From Hofstenia miamia (taxonomy: Eukaryota; Xenacoelomorpha; Acoela; Hofsteniidae), in assembly GCA_900660155.1 (NCBI GenBank), contig CABFPE010000101.1, positions 918,447 to 982,446 on the forward strand: DNA of 64,000 nucleotides. Direction: 5' to 3'. The notes beneath the pieces were generated by a model, which worked only from the letters and a program-made list of their open reading frames with translations, searched no databases and was not told the DNA's origin. Below, piece by piece: positions 1 to 11,856 of the stretch (the stretch's first letter is position 1; each line of letters begins with the position of its first letter). The translations under genes and the position numbers were made by a program.

Positions 1-716
1 ACTTTTTTAATTATGATCTAAGGATTATCTTTATATGGTGAAATAAATATCAGAAAAAAATTGGAATGAAATTTAATAATGCAAAAAGTGCTGTAATCCT
101 AATAAAACTGATATAAGAAATCCCTCAGATACGATACTCATACAATTGAAGACTGGAAACTATAAAGATATATTTAATAAAATGCCATTGTTAGTATTAT
201 GTCTCTATTTACAATGATTGGCAATCAATGGCAAGCTCGATTTTCTATTTTTTTGATTATATTTCTCTGGATTGTTCTAATAGACATAATCACATGATCG
301 CTTTCTATTTAAATTCAGAAAATTAGAGCTATGTACTAAAATCAAACATCAATTAATGATCATTTTTTGGATATATTCATAAAAATTGAGATGGATGAAC
401 TATGAATTTATTTTTCTATTTGACATTGCAAGGACTGTAGATGCAATCATTCCTCTAAATCATTTATTAATTATTATTTTTTCTGCATGTTTGTAATATT
501 TTTCTCATCAAACTATTATTTATTAACTTTTTTTCAGTTTATAGTAATTGTCTTTGACAAAAAAATCATTTTACTACTACTACCAATCTTTGTATTGAAT
601 AGTGTTTAAGCTATGAACTGAGAAAAATCTCAAAACTTTTGACGTAATAATTTTTGCTGTATGTATATGTTATTATTATATTTTTATAGACGTGAAACTT
701 TACAGACATAATTTAG
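1..716. other. Intron sequence at left edge
   Basis: AT-rich DNA upstream of the first recognisable exon. I see no exon with matching splice phase, no RNA gene and no mobile element. It is probably the 3' part of an intron, because the exon that follows needs one phase-1 base from an upstream exon outside the window. Confidence 0.6.
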
Positions 717-971
717 GCCCTTCTGTTCCAACATTAAGTGTAACGACGCAAACTAAGGATTCTATTACCATCACTATAACTGCAACTTCTACATCCACTT
801 ACTTTGAAGCGTGCTTGTATTTAATAAGTTCAGGATCGTGTATATATGCAATTGTATCAAGTCCTAAACAATTTCTATATTTAACTGCCAGTGAAAATTA
901 CACAATAGAGGCCAGAGCAGTTTTTCAAACTTTGAAAAGTGACTCAGTTATTAACACACCAACATTTACCG
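717..971 (+). CDS. FN3-like exon 1 of the giant adhesion gene
   Basis: This is an 85-codon internal exon between acceptor AATTTAG and donor GTATGT, phase 1 at both ends. It encodes one fibronectin III-like beta sandwich: A strand PSVPTLSV, B strand KDSITITIT, C strand FEACLYL, C' strand SGSCIY, E-F loop LTASENYTIEARAVF (the FN3 L-x-P/A-G/S-x-x-Y signature) and G strand ending FTG. The canonical B-strand Trp of FN3 is absent. The two Cys (CX8C) sit so that they could bridge strands C and C'. An N-glycosylation sequon NYT lies in strand F. The first codon is completed by the last base of an exon outside the window, so the gene extends to the left. Confidence 0.85.
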
Positions 972-1574
972 GTATGTCTTTTAATTATTTGATTGCAAAT
1001 CACTGAATTTTAATTTTATACAAATGATTTTCTCCCTTAACTTTTCGTAATTACCTATGGAAATTTCACTATATTACATATTAAAATTCTTGCAATTGGG
1101 TTTAAAATTAGAAATTTTAGTTTATTTTTAAGAGCATATCATTGGCACAGTACCTTCTAAACAGAATTATCTTATTTGAGCAATTAATTGATCGTCGTCT
1201 TGAAAAAAACGATCAACCATAAATTGCAATGCTATTTTTAAAGAACCAATGTGAAGTTTTTTTTATTGTAATGGTCTTGAAAGAACGTTAATGCTTAAGT
1301 TGGTGATACTTCCATGGCATTTAATCTCGTTCATTATTTTAATGTTTTAGAAAGAGGTGAATTTTAAATTGCAACAACTTCAGTATCCAAAATGAAAGAA
1401 TAAATATTAATGATAGAACACTCCATTTAATTATAATTTATTCAGTATCCTTAAATTCCACATATTAAATACCTTTAAATTTAACAATTTCATTATTCGT
1501 AACTTCAATATTTATATTTACTGATATATTTCCTGAGCTACTGAACATGTTGAATTATTAATGAAATAATTTAG
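972..1574. other. Intron between FN3-like exons 1 and 2
   Basis: A 603-bp AT-rich intron with GTATGT donor and AATTTAG acceptor. I see no further feature in it. Confidence 0.7.
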
Positions 1575-1835
1575 CCCCCGTAGAACCAACACTAAGCCTT
1601 GATGGTCAATCTGAAGATAACATTACAATTGAAATCAGTGAGCAATCGAAATCTGATGTTTTTCAAGCGTGTATATATTTAACATCTGAAGGATCTGGAT
1701 CATGTACATTCACTCCTGCTATAAGTCCTCATACATTTGATTCTTTAATTCCTGGTGCAAGTTATGAAATCGAAGTTAAAGCAAGTTATCAGTCTGCACA
1801 AAGTGAGGCGACAGCACCATTTCGAGCATACACAG
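1575..1835 (+). CDS. FN3-like exon 2
   Basis: An 87-codon phase 1-1 exon. It starts in APVEPTLSLDG and ends in AYTG. The C and C' strands read QACIYLTSEGSGSCTF, a CX10C spacing two residues longer than in exon 1. The F strand is LIPGASYEIEVKAS, close to a textbook FN3 signature and without the NYT sequon of its neighbours. The donor GTATGC is followed at once by a short (TA)n run. The exon is not open at its own ends and is recognised by homology to the other repeats and by its splice sites. Confidence 0.85.
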
Positions 1836-1914
1836 GTATGCGGATTATATATATATATATAATGTCAAGCTTGCAATGTTAATTGCCTCACAATATATTA
1901 TCGCATTAGGATTT

Positions 1915-1975
1915 AATAATAATAATAATAATAATAAAAATAATAATAATAATGATAATAATAGTAATAAGTAAA
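1915..1975. repeat. (AAT)n microsatellite
   Basis: Imperfect run of AAT units interrupted by AAA, GAT and AGT. Confidence 0.9.
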
Positions 1976-2289
1976 TTACTTCAAGACTCTCTAGCGATAA
2001 AACTTTTCCTTATTTGGTATAGCTTTAATTCTGATAATGCACATCAGAACTAGGATTCCACTAAGAGAGACATGCCTAATGAATAGTCATTAAGCTCATT
2101 ATTAAAAATGACAGACAAAGACTGATTTTGCTTAAAGTAATCCGAGACTATTTGAGTCAGAATTAAAATTGTAAAATGAAGTAACAATCAGGCTCTTACA
2201 TGTATATTCTCCTGTAAATATTCTCAGCAAGTGAAATAGTCTCAGATGTTCCAATTAAGAATCTCTTACATAACTGTCTTTTCGGTTCT

Positions 2290-2420
2290 TTTTCGTTTAT
2301 CTCCCCACTCAAATAATTGCAAAAATTGCAAATTTATCAACATAATAGTAACCTTAAGCCTAACTCCAAACCTAACTCTAACCATATTCCTAACCAAAGG
2401 TACGGGGTTAGTCCTAACCT
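2290..2420 (-). repeat. Dispersed repeat with telomere-like tract, copy 1
   Basis: CCTAAC-like units (CCTAACTCCAAACCTAACTCTAACC) follow a conserved block that, on the minus strand, reads GATAAATTTGCAATTTTTGCAATTATTTGAGTGGGG in two overlapping pieces. The same block adjoins the TTAGGG-like tracts at 3630-3740 and 25310-25490. Confidence 0.6.
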
Positions 2421-2639
2421 TTACCCAAGCCATGCCCCAAATATTATATAGGAAGAATATGCAAATTTATTATTAATGTCGGTAGGTTTAAATATGAATT
2501 AAAAAATAATAGGATACTACTATTAATATACTTATTAGTGGCGTAACCACGTGGCTTTTGTTTGTTTAAAAAGCAATTATAACATTTGACAACGTTTATT
2601 CAATCAACACAGCGCTTTTCCCTCACATATTTTCACGTA

Positions 2640-2795
2640 TTTAGTGTGTTTACATAATTCAAAATGAATGTTTTCATTGAGTCGGCTCTATCATGATAAA
2701 GAACATGTTAGGTTTATGGTTTGAGGGCAAGATTAGGATTAGGGAAAAATTTAGCTTAGAGTTAAAGTTTTTCCCGGGGTTTTGCAAGTTTAAAA
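2640..2795 (+). repeat. Dispersed repeat, copy 2
   Basis: Starts with TTTACATAATTCAAAATGAATG, repeated almost exactly at 25083, and continues with AAGATTAGGATTAGGG and TTTAGCTTAGAGTTAAAG, which matches 25315-25350. Confidence 0.55.
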
Positions 2796-3629
2796 TTTGA
2801 GAGCAATATTGGTCCTACAACCTTTTTATGCATACCAATCGAAAGCTCTAGTCTTGATTTACATGAATCTGCAATAAAAAGGAGGTTACTCTGTAAATGC
2901 TTGAGAACGAGCCCCTCAAAAATGGTTTACATTGAACTGAAAAAAGTTATTTTTGACAAAATTTTATTTTGTTTTTTTTGCTTTTAAATAACTGGAAATG
3001 GCTCAAAAACCATTTTGGTGAAATAAATAAATTTTTTTTATTTTCCCATAGTAAATTTTTTGCGAATTTTGGGTTCCGCTGAGGAACCAATATTGGTCCC
3101 ATACATTTGAAACGTATACCTTTCGAAAGTTCTACTCTTAATCTACTTGAATATGCTCTTTAAAGGTTAGGTTTTATCTTAAAAATGCTGAGTACTTCTG
3201 AAATTTTTCAAAGGGAAATTTTTTTAAAAAAAGTTATGATTTTTATATTTTTTCGATTTATATTGCATATATATATATATATGTGTAAATAGCATGGGAA
3301 AGTGTTTCTACCACATCCAAAATAATTTTTTCAGGCAATCCCTAATATTTATTTTTTTGAAATTTTGTTAGAGAAAAAGTGGATGTTCGCTCTTTGAAAA
3401 AGTGGACGCTTTTAACCTAATGATGAAAATTATCTCAAAAAATAATAGTTCTATGATCATGAAACTTTGTCAGCAGGTGAAAGTTATTGCCTTTGTAATA
3501 GTCTTCTTAGCGACATGGGCCAACCCTGGTAAATTTTAAGAGAAAAAGCAAACCGTCCAGTTTTTTTTCGGTGACGTCCACTTTTTCTTTCGGAGGTCAA
3601 AGGTCAGTTAAAAAATTCACGGGGACAAA

Positions 3630-3740
3630 ATTAAGTTGGGTTAGGGTTAAGGTTGGAGTTAGGGTTTGGGTTAGGCCTATAATTTATATATCGATAAACT
3701 ATCGTATTTTTGCAACTATTTGAGTGGAGGTTAAGGTAAA
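3630..3740 (+). repeat. Dispersed repeat with telomere-like tract, copy 3
   Basis: GGGTTAGGGTTAAGGTTGGAGTTAGGG is followed by TTTGCAACTATTTGAGTGGAGG, the inverse of copy 1. Confidence 0.6.
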
Positions 3741-3942
3741 AGTACCTCTCTTTTTTAGAAAAACATACGCTTTTTGTTTGTATTGAGAAATTATTAAAAA
3801 ATTTAGATAGGTCTATATCAGTGGGCTTCTATTACAGATAATTTTCTAATCAAAACTACAAGGTACTATTTCGAAGACGAAATTTGATTGTAATATATAC
3901 ATAAATTGTCATCACCTATAGAACTTTAAAGAAATTTTTTAG

Positions 3943-4197
3943 CTCCATCCCCGCCTATAATTACTTTTGGTGACATTGACAGCAGTAGTATTTCCGTCGA
4001 AATTAGTGCAACATTAGGCTTCGATTCTTTTGAAGGATGCATCTATTTAGCAGATTCAGGTAACTGCACGTACGAAGCTGTTCCAGATTCTCATATATTT
4101 ACGGCATTAACTGCTAGTGAAACCTATACAATCGAAGCGAGAACAATTTATGAATCCTTAATTGGTAAGGCGAATGTCACGACCCCAGTATACACAG
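3943..4197 (+). CDS. FN3-like exon 3
   Basis: An 85-codon phase 1-1 exon with acceptor TTTTTTAG and donor GTAGGA. Its protein begins APSPPIITFGDI and ends PVYTG. The C-C' hairpin is EGCIYLADSGNCTY (CX8C) and the F strand LTASETYTIEARTIY. A potential sequon NCT overlaps the second Cys. The following intron is very long (6.2 kb) because of nested transposon insertions. Confidence 0.85.
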
Positions 4198-4397
4198 GTA
4201 GGAAGTTCAAATTATTTCTTTATTAATATGCTTGTGAAATTAGTTAAAGTCACAAACTTACCTACATTTAGTAACATTTTGGATTCACTTTGCTGTGCAA
4301 TATACCCAGGGTTGTATGAAAATATATTTAAATATATTTTTTGCAAAAAATAAATATATTTTTACGGCAATAAAAATAATAAATATATTTTCAGATA

Positions 4398-6020
4398 CAG
4401 AATTGGAAAAAATAATTCGGCCACCCATGATTTGTCATAAATATTTCTAAGAAATGGACGCCAAGACTGTCATAAGATTTTTAAATTACATTTGGTGTTG
4501 CAGAAAGAGGAATTCATCAATTTTAAGACATAATTATAGCTGTATATTTTAAATCTCAAGGAGAAATGCTACAATGCTTGTGGTTACTTAATGTTTTCGT
4601 AGAAAAATGTATTCGGCCACTTCAGACTAAATCTGAGAATCTGTTAAAGGCTTCATTGGTTGAGCTTTTTCAGGCTATTTATATTGAAAATGTCGAGCAA
4701 CAGTTTTTCTTCGCCATATATGATGCCTGGTTACGTACCTCTTGCCATCCGCGAGTTGATTATCTCCAAACATTTGTAGGTGATGACACAACGTAATATA
4801 GTCCGACTGGTAGAGTGAGCACGAAGTACTGTCGGTGATATCATCAGACGTTTCACTTCTGAAAACATCATTGCTCCCAAGACAAAGTCCGGAAGGCCAA
4901 AAAAGACCTCTAAAAGCTCCCAATCAGCTCTTGTCTGCCTTTCAAAGCGAACTCCCAGGAAGACTTCAGAAGAACTTTGCAAGGAATGGGCTGATGATCA
5001 CTTCGTGACTGCAAGAACTATGCGAAACATCCTGAAGTACTAAATTGGGTCTTTCGTGGCACCCAGAAAGCCATTCTTAACCTCAAAGCAAAGATTACGC
5101 CGGGTGAGGTGAGTCAATTTAATGAAAAACAATTCATCTGAACATTGGTCTAATATTATATTTTCCGATGAGTCAATATTTGAGCTATGCTCATCAAAAA
5201 GAATGTTGATAGAGACCAAGTTTGCAGAAGTTCAGATTCTTGCCTCCATTTATTTGGGACTCCATTAAGTATAGTGGGAAGTCTGTAATGGTATGGAGTG
5301 CAATATGGAAGTGTGGCCTTCGCAAGATTTTTCACATCACTAGTAATCTCCAAAGTTCTCAAAATGCTCGGATTTTAGAAAAGGAACTCTTGCCACTCTT
5401 TACAAGTGATTCAATACATCAGCAGGATGATGCTCCATGTCATACCTCAAAAGAAATGAAAAACTTCTTCCACAATAATGGGGTTGCTATCCTTGCTGAC
5501 AGCCCTGGCCATTCTCGAGAACTTAACATCATCGAAAATATGTGGAAAGAAGTCAAATATCGAATTGAACAGCATACTCTTCACACTGAAGACGAGCTGT
5601 GGAGCGCAATAAAAAAAGAATTTTATGCAATTCCCAACAGCTTTATTGAAAGACTTTTTGCTTCAATCCCTGATCGCCTTGAAGCTGTTATACGCTCCAG
5701 GGGACACATTACAAATTTTGTTTTCTAAGTACTTTTTATTGCATCAATTATTAATTTATGTATATCTTATTTTGAATTTACTTTTTTCGGATTTGCTCAT
5801 TTGTTAAAATTTTGTCAGGTGGTTGAATACATTCTTCCAATAAAAGTTTATTAATTTTGATTAAAAATTAATAGGCAATTGTTACTCGGAGTATTTTATG
5901 GTATTAGACATACAGATTTTCCTTTCTCAATCAAAGTAACACTTATTTAAAATCTTAGGCAATTAATGTTCATTATTTATGCAAAATAGCAAGGTGGTCG
6001 AATACATATTTCCAGTACTG
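4398..6020 (+). mobile_element. Tc1/mariner element with IR/DR ends
   Basis: Outer inverted repeats of about 28 bp (4398-4425 and 5993-6020, 21 of 28 positions matching) begin CAG and are flanked on both sides by TA. Inner copies of the same core lie at about 4601-4620 and 5818-5838, giving four direct repeat sites. This is the IR/DR layout known from Sleeping Beauty-type Tc1 elements. It is inserted inside the hAT-like element. The transposase is broken (see the pseudogene entry), so the copy is inactive. Confidence 0.85.
4793..5728 (+). pseudogene. Tc1-type transposase, broken
   Basis: Decayed reading frame of a DDE transposase. The N-terminal helix-turn-helix part reads TVGDIIRRFTSENI, followed by the linker KTKSGRPKKTSK. 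An in-frame TGA lies near 4815 and a TAA near 5041, and the frame shifts by about 5222. The catalytic residues are still visible: first Asp in FSDES (about 5165), second Asp in QQDDAPCHTS (about 5420-5450), and Glu in LNIIENMWKE, with about 35 residues between the last two. The C-terminal 168 residues (5222-5728) are open and end in a normal stop. Confidence 0.85.
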
Positions 6021-6734
6021 TATTTTTTGATATAATTTTATCGCTTTGGCTGACTTTATGAGTGAAGTCAAGCTATGCGAAGCTAGTCTTGTTTCTTTAA
6101 ATTCTTTAGCTGCTTTATAGAATATTATGCACAGGGTGTCGGTGCATATGCAAGCAGTGTGTAGCAGCACTGTACTGCACCGTTCACAATAATACACTCA
6201 CGGTAGTTTTCACAAAACTAAAGTTATTGTCAGAAAAAAATAAACATATTTCATTGTTCACGCTGAAGAATAAATATATTTAAATATATTTATTCCCAAT
6301 ATATTTAAATAAAATATACTTTCATACAACCCTGAATATACCCTACTGACTAATCTTAGGATCAGATGTTATTAACAACTGTTAAATCGGGCCAAAAAAG
6401 ACTTCCACAGTTGTATTTGCTTGTACTGGTACTTGAGCATTTAGGTTATATCGGTCATTTACTTTTACTTATAACTTCAATGAAGAAATCTAAACAAAAA
6501 TGTTACTATTGTTAAAATGCTTGTATTCAATTATTTTTATTTACATTACATCCCCCTTTGCTTTGTTGAAATTTACAATACCTATTATAATATTATTTTC
6601 GTTTTTGTTCAAAAATCATCTTAGAATAAAAATCATCTTTTTTAAAAGTATACTGCCAGATCCAGAACTTGTTGCTGATTAAAATGATATTTTAGTTTTT
6701 TTTCATACCACTATTGATGTAAATACTAAAGTGC

Positions 6735-7427
6735 ATAGGCGGCTCGTACGTTTAAGCAAGGCAAGCACTGCATGCCCAACAATTTTTTAATAAATGAATT
6801 TAGTTCTTAATTGCATGAATATGTATTTATAAAAATGTACAAATTGCTTTAAAATATAACAACATTCAAAAATCAAGAAAGAATATGAATTGAATATAGA
6901 ACATAATTCCTGATGTTCTTTAAAAATAATTAAATGATTGCGCCACGCAAGCAAATGCTGTACCTACACTCGCCCAAACGATAAATAGTTTACTTCAACT
7001 TACAAAGCAAGCAGTCTGGTCATTGCTTCATATTGAAATATTTCCGTTGTAAAAGACCCACGCGAAATACTTCTATGCTAGACAATAGCCCAAAAGTATA
7101 CATGATATTTATTATTTAAATCAATGAGAAACATTTCTATGTTCAAACACTACTGGAAACAGAAATATACTTGAGCTTGAGCGAGGGATTTTTTCCTCAC
7201 AGATTCCTTGTACAATATTTTTAAATATAAAACGGCAGCCATTGCCATTTGTTTTTCCTTTACAGACTTTAGAAAATTTAGAACTGCAACACTAATGTTA
7301 TTTCTAATATAATATTGCAGATATCTTTCTGAAAAAAAATAAATTTTTCATGGTTTATTATCTACACTAATTTGGTTACATAAAAATATTTGCTTGCCTA
7401 AGTTTTGCATGCAAGAGCCGCCCCTAC
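6735..7427. mobile_element. Probable hAT-like non-autonomous element
   Basis: Imperfect terminal inverted repeats: the left end reads AGGCGGCTCGTACG...AAGGCAAGCA and the right end, reversed, AGGGGCGGCTCTTGCATGCAAAACTTAGGCAAGCA. The GGGGCGGCTC terminus is like that of many hAT elements. I found no clear 8-bp target duplication, so the exact ends are uncertain. No transposase frame is present. Confidence 0.5.
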
Positions 7428-7489
7428 CATGGATCTCTGCAATGTTTACATTTGTGTATACACAAATGTAAACATCGCAGAAATCCATG
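7428..7489. repeat. 62-bp near-perfect palindrome
   Basis: Two 31-bp arms with no spacer, centred on GTGTATACAC. The arms differ at two positions only. It abuts the right end of the hAT-like element. Confidence 0.85.
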
Positions 7490-10402
7490 CCACTGCTAAA
7501 GAGCCAAATTAATAAAGCGCTCAGGTGTATTCTCTTTTTTGAACGCTCATTTAACAGTTCTTAAATACGAGTTGCATAAATTTATACTTATTTACTACTA
7601 ATGTTTGAAATTCTCTAAGAAAGCAAAAAAATATTAAAATAGCCTTTTAAAAAGTTTATTATTTCTATGCTTTTCAAATCTAAGCTTTAAATTATTTATA
7701 TTTTATTAAGTGAGAAAATCATTTTTACAAATAATAAAATATATTGAAAAGGTGAGTTGCAAAAAATGGGATAGGAATGACTCACCTAAAGGCCAGGGTT
7801 GAATTTATAGCTGCACATGCAACACAGAAGCATTTGAAGAGGCCATGATAACAATTTAGTATTGATTTTCTTTTCCCTTGCTCCAATTCATTAAGATCAA
7901 GGACTCCTTGCTGATCCAAATTCAAGCTTCAGAATGCAAAATACCCTCTTATAAATTGCAGTAGAGCATTCCAGTATAAAACTGACGACATTGCCTTAGC
8001 CTTATTCTACTTGCAGTTTTCTTGATGAAACTTGGTGCTTTTTTCTAAAAATTACTGGACATTCTCAGTCCTGTAGAAATCTTCTAAATATCACCTTATT
8101 TTTTGTATGGCATTGTTTTACAACCGGGAGTATGGACTTCCAATTTTTGCAAAATTCTATTATTATTGTCAGTTTGAAAAAAGTAAACAAAATACGTCAG
8201 TAAACTAAGTATGATAAGTTCAGGTGATCTTTCATTTTAGTGAATTGAATTATTTTAAACTGCAAAAACCAATATTATGTACATTTTAAAAAAATCTCTA
8301 AATTTTCAGATTTGATAATAATGCTGCCACCGCATTTGTGAATGTTTTAATTTGATGGTCCTGATATGAAGAAAAATTGCGCAAAACTTCGTTTTTGTAT
8401 CACAATCCAATCTCCTCGGTTCTCAAGCCTAAGGTTGCGGAAAAAACCCAGGTAGAATAGGGTTACCAACATCTGCAAAATAGATAAGTAAGGCTTCTCT
8501 ATATGAACATTGGAGCTAGTAATGGTTCTTTTCCAACTCAGTTTTGATTCTTGAAGAATATGCTTCTTAGCAACACTTAGATTTTTTTGATTTATGTTTG
8601 GGGTGCAAAGTGCAATGCACTTTCTGGCAACCAATGGCTACGGCCCTGTCCCACATCCAGCCAAAACAGGGACATTTATGAAATGTAAGGGGTCATTTAC
8701 CGATTGCTGTTTCATTTTGACAGACGTATCGTGTGTTGTCTGTTATGCTGACGTCACGGTTACAATGTGTGAAAATTACGCCGATATGGCATTTACAACA
8801 GGTGCAGATAAGTTGAATATGATGTCGTAAGTTTAAAGCATGTTTACTGTAAATAACTGGAAAACGAATAAAATGGGCACGAGTGTTAGTCCCCCGCCAC
8901 GTTCTAGCATGCGACGTAATGACCCATATATAGAATTATCAGGTCACACTTGATAGCCTTTGTTCGCCGAGGACGCAATGGCGCTTCCTAGAATGATAAT
9001 ACTGAGGAAGATAATATTATTAACACATTCTGTGTTATTGAAAAAATTTAAATCATTCACTGCCAACTATGGCGCAGAAGATTATATGTACGTCTTAGGT
9101 CATAAGGGTTAATAAATGCTATATTTCAATATCAGACCTAGAATTCGATATCCAAACCCCTCTAATCTTCTAAAATATACTTACTAAACCCAATCCGACA
9201 CGAAAATTTATACCACCAGATTTCGATCTAAACATTATTTAAGTGAAGTTAATAATTTTTACATTTTAATCCGTGTATTTACATTTCGAAAACTAACATA
9301 CTAAGTTATCAAAATATTACAAAATTATGATAAGAGCAAAAATTTGTCTTAAAAGTGCATACGTTAATTAATTTTATCAATAAACAATTATACCCGTAGC
9401 AGAAATCATCCCGACTTGAAAATTTTCTATACTACCCCAACCCAACTCGCACTAACAGAACCTGCTAAATGAGATCAGTTTAATTACAATGCCAAATACC
9501 ACTCTGGTATTTATCTACCTTCAACTTTGAAGTAGTTGCATTAGCTGCTGATCTTCACGCGTACTCAGTACAAAATTGCATCTGTAGTTTGGAAATGCCT
9601 GAATGGTTTTACACCGAATTATATCCCAGATGCCTATTTACCATTAGCTCATTGAATCATGATAGCTTGTCTGATTCTGCTACTATGTTACTTTATCTAT
9701 CAATCGCTTAGATAGGTCGACGGTTTATTTAATTCGGAATCAGTTTGGTTCGGTTCAACTTTGAGAAAAAAACCGCGGTTCGGATCATGGTTCGGTTTAC
9801 GTCGGCAAAATCGTATTAAAGGGAGCTTAATTGACAGCTGGTGTACGTGTGAAACGGGCGACTAAAAGCTGCAATTATTGCTCAATGGTTAACACTAGCT
9901 GTGGTCATGTGGTGATTTGCACAGTAGAGAAATGATTGATTCAGCGAGCTATGTGCTACGCGTAAGGTCAATAATCACCAGTAATTAAAAACCGTATAAA
10001 ACCGGGGAGCCTGGTTTGGTTTCAGATTGCACCAAAACCGCGGTTTCAGATCACAGTTCGGTTAATCATCAACCTATGCTCTCGCTAGAGCTTGAACGCT
10101 TATTTGTAGCAGTATTCCGGCTTTAACTAAAGATTTGCCTCTTCAGTTGTGCATTTATTTAAGAGAGGTGGATATTCTTGGCCGCTGAGAAGCGATTTTG
10201 GTTTATAGTGGAGTATAAATACACACTAACAATTATTAGGTTTGGGAGACCTTTTATAATTTGAATTAGTACTTAATAAAATCAATTAAATGAACTATAC
10301 ACATTAAAACAATCATTATCATTATTTATCGTTAGTTTTTTCTTTTTCATTTGAATTTTATGCTTCTAATTTACATATTAAGTCTCAACTAGAGATATTT
10401 AG

Positions 10403-10657
10403 CGCCATCAGCACCATTGTTAACTATTGGTACTAGAACAAAAGACAGCATTTATATAGAATTCAGTCAAGCTTCAGAAACTGAGTCATTTGAAGTGTGC
10501 ATACACGAAACTGGAGGTGGAGCATGCGTATATGAAACTAAAGCAAGTCCACAAACATTGAGTTCTTTAACTGCAAGTACAGCCTACACAATATCAGTTA
10601 GAGCTATTTTCAAAGATTTACCTAGTGCGTCGGTTGACAATGCTTTTACATACACAG
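10403..10657 (+). CDS. FN3-like exon 4
   Basis: An 85-codon phase 1-1 exon with acceptor GATATTTAG and donor GTAAGT. It begins APSAPLLTIGTRTKDS and ends FTYTG. The C-C' hairpin is EVCIHETGGGACVY (CX8C, His in place of the usual Tyr). The F strand is LTASTAYTISVRAIF. A 6.2-kb intron rich in repeats separates it from exon 3. Confidence 0.85.
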
Positions 10658-11855
10658 GTAAGTAACATTATTACATAAACTAGGATTATTATATTATTTG
10701 ACTTTCTTAAATACAAGTAAAAACTTCTGCAAAAATAAGAGAATGTTTTTTAAATTGTACATTGGAAACACTATAAATTCTTATATTTATTGTTAACTCT
10801 AGAAATGTCATTGAGATTTTGGATTGTGAGTGACTAAGCTTTCACAGCTAAGTTAAGCAAAAGTGCAAGCCAGTTAACCCATTTTTTAAAGGAAATTTAA
10901 CCACATGAAGTTTTACTTATTATCGTTGTATTTAATAAAATTTAGATAAAAACGAGTTTTTACATATAATTAACTACATTAGTTAATCAAATGTTAACAG
11001 GAGATTTACAAACAAAATTGCAAACTTCCAATTGGTATTACTCTACAAATTTGACAATGAAAAATATATTTTTGTTGACTTCAAGAAAATGCAAACGAGT
11101 TGAATTAGGGGAGAATGTAAAGTACTCATTAGGCAGCATCATTTTATAGAACAGTTAATGCTGTATTGAAAAGTTATAAATCCTTATCTACTCATTTTCA
11201 GTATTATTTTTAATGTTAAACAACATAGAAAGTAATTTTTTAAGAGTTAATAAAAATGCTACTTAAAGACTGGCACAAGAGTTGCAAAAACAATCTACAA
11301 CTTATGTAGCTACCGAACAGCCCTTTAAATGCTCTCCAATGCTTTCGAGAAATTTAAGCTAGACGTTTAGGGAGTTATTATATTTCTTTAATTAGTGTGT
11401 ATGCTGAACTTCAGGGTATTCATTTGACTTTTTAACCAAGTTTGAATTATGCCAACATTAATTGACAAATTAGTTTTCTTATGGAAAACTGTCAAAACAT
11501 ACGTTGTTGATCAAGTTTAGGATATATAACCAGAACAATGGCCTACAGATGCTGCAACCACTCCATGGCTTAATGGAGAAAGTAAAATTTCATCATGGTG
11601 TAAAAAATTTCACATTAACTCAAATGGGATTATCGCTTCTTTTGAAGATGTACTCAAGTTCATCAATGATCTACTTTGAAATTGATTGCTCCAGGTTATC
11701 TCAATAAAATTTGCTGAAGCAGAAATATGATTATCTCAATTGAATTAAATTCACACATCTCTAAGAAGTGATTTATTAATTTTAAATGTATCGGCCTTGT
11801 TGCAGATGACCATAAATGCCCTCTACCTCATCAAGTTAATCTGAACATCACAACT
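10658..11855. other. Intron sequence, no feature seen
   Basis: About 1.2 kb of AT-rich DNA up to the single N at 11856. Short open frames occur, but none has repeat homology or matching splice phase. Confidence 0.5.
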
Positions 11856-11856
11856 N

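Larger units (their letters stand above)
1836..3942. other. Intron with telomere-like dispersed repeats
   Basis: Contains (TA)n and (AAT)n microsatellites (about 1847-1975) and three stretches of a dispersed repeat with degenerate TTAGGG-like tracts (about 2290-2420, 2640-2790 and 3630-3740). There is no coding exon that I can support. Confidence 0.6.
4307..6334. mobile_element. hAT-like non-autonomous element, interrupted
   Basis: The termini are inverted: CAGGGTTGTATGAAAATATA at 4307 and the complement of CAGGGTTGTATGAAAGTATA ending at 6334. They are flanked by an exact 8-bp direct repeat AATATACC (4299-4306 and 6335-6342). A CAGGGTTG start and an 8-bp target duplication are typical of the hAT superfamily. 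Without the Tc1 insertion the element would be about 400 bp, so it is a MITE with no transposase. Its interior is rich in AAATATATTTA. Confidence 0.85.
6343..10402. other. Intron, remainder before exon 4
   Basis: Non-coding DNA holding the hAT-like element at 6735-7427, the 62-bp palindrome beside it, and unclassified moderately GC-rich patches. At about 8630-8960 there is a patch containing TGACGTCA. At 9720-10080 the phrase ACCGCGGTT...GGATCA/AGATCA...GTTCGGTT occurs twice in the same orientation. I could not support an exon here. Confidence 0.5.

Noticed and set aside
8594-8830. A Cys-rich 78-residue open frame (CCFILTDVSCVVCYADV)
   Set aside because: No known Cys-rich domain pattern, no signal peptide, and no splice context matching the gene. 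It lies in a GC-richer repeat-like patch.
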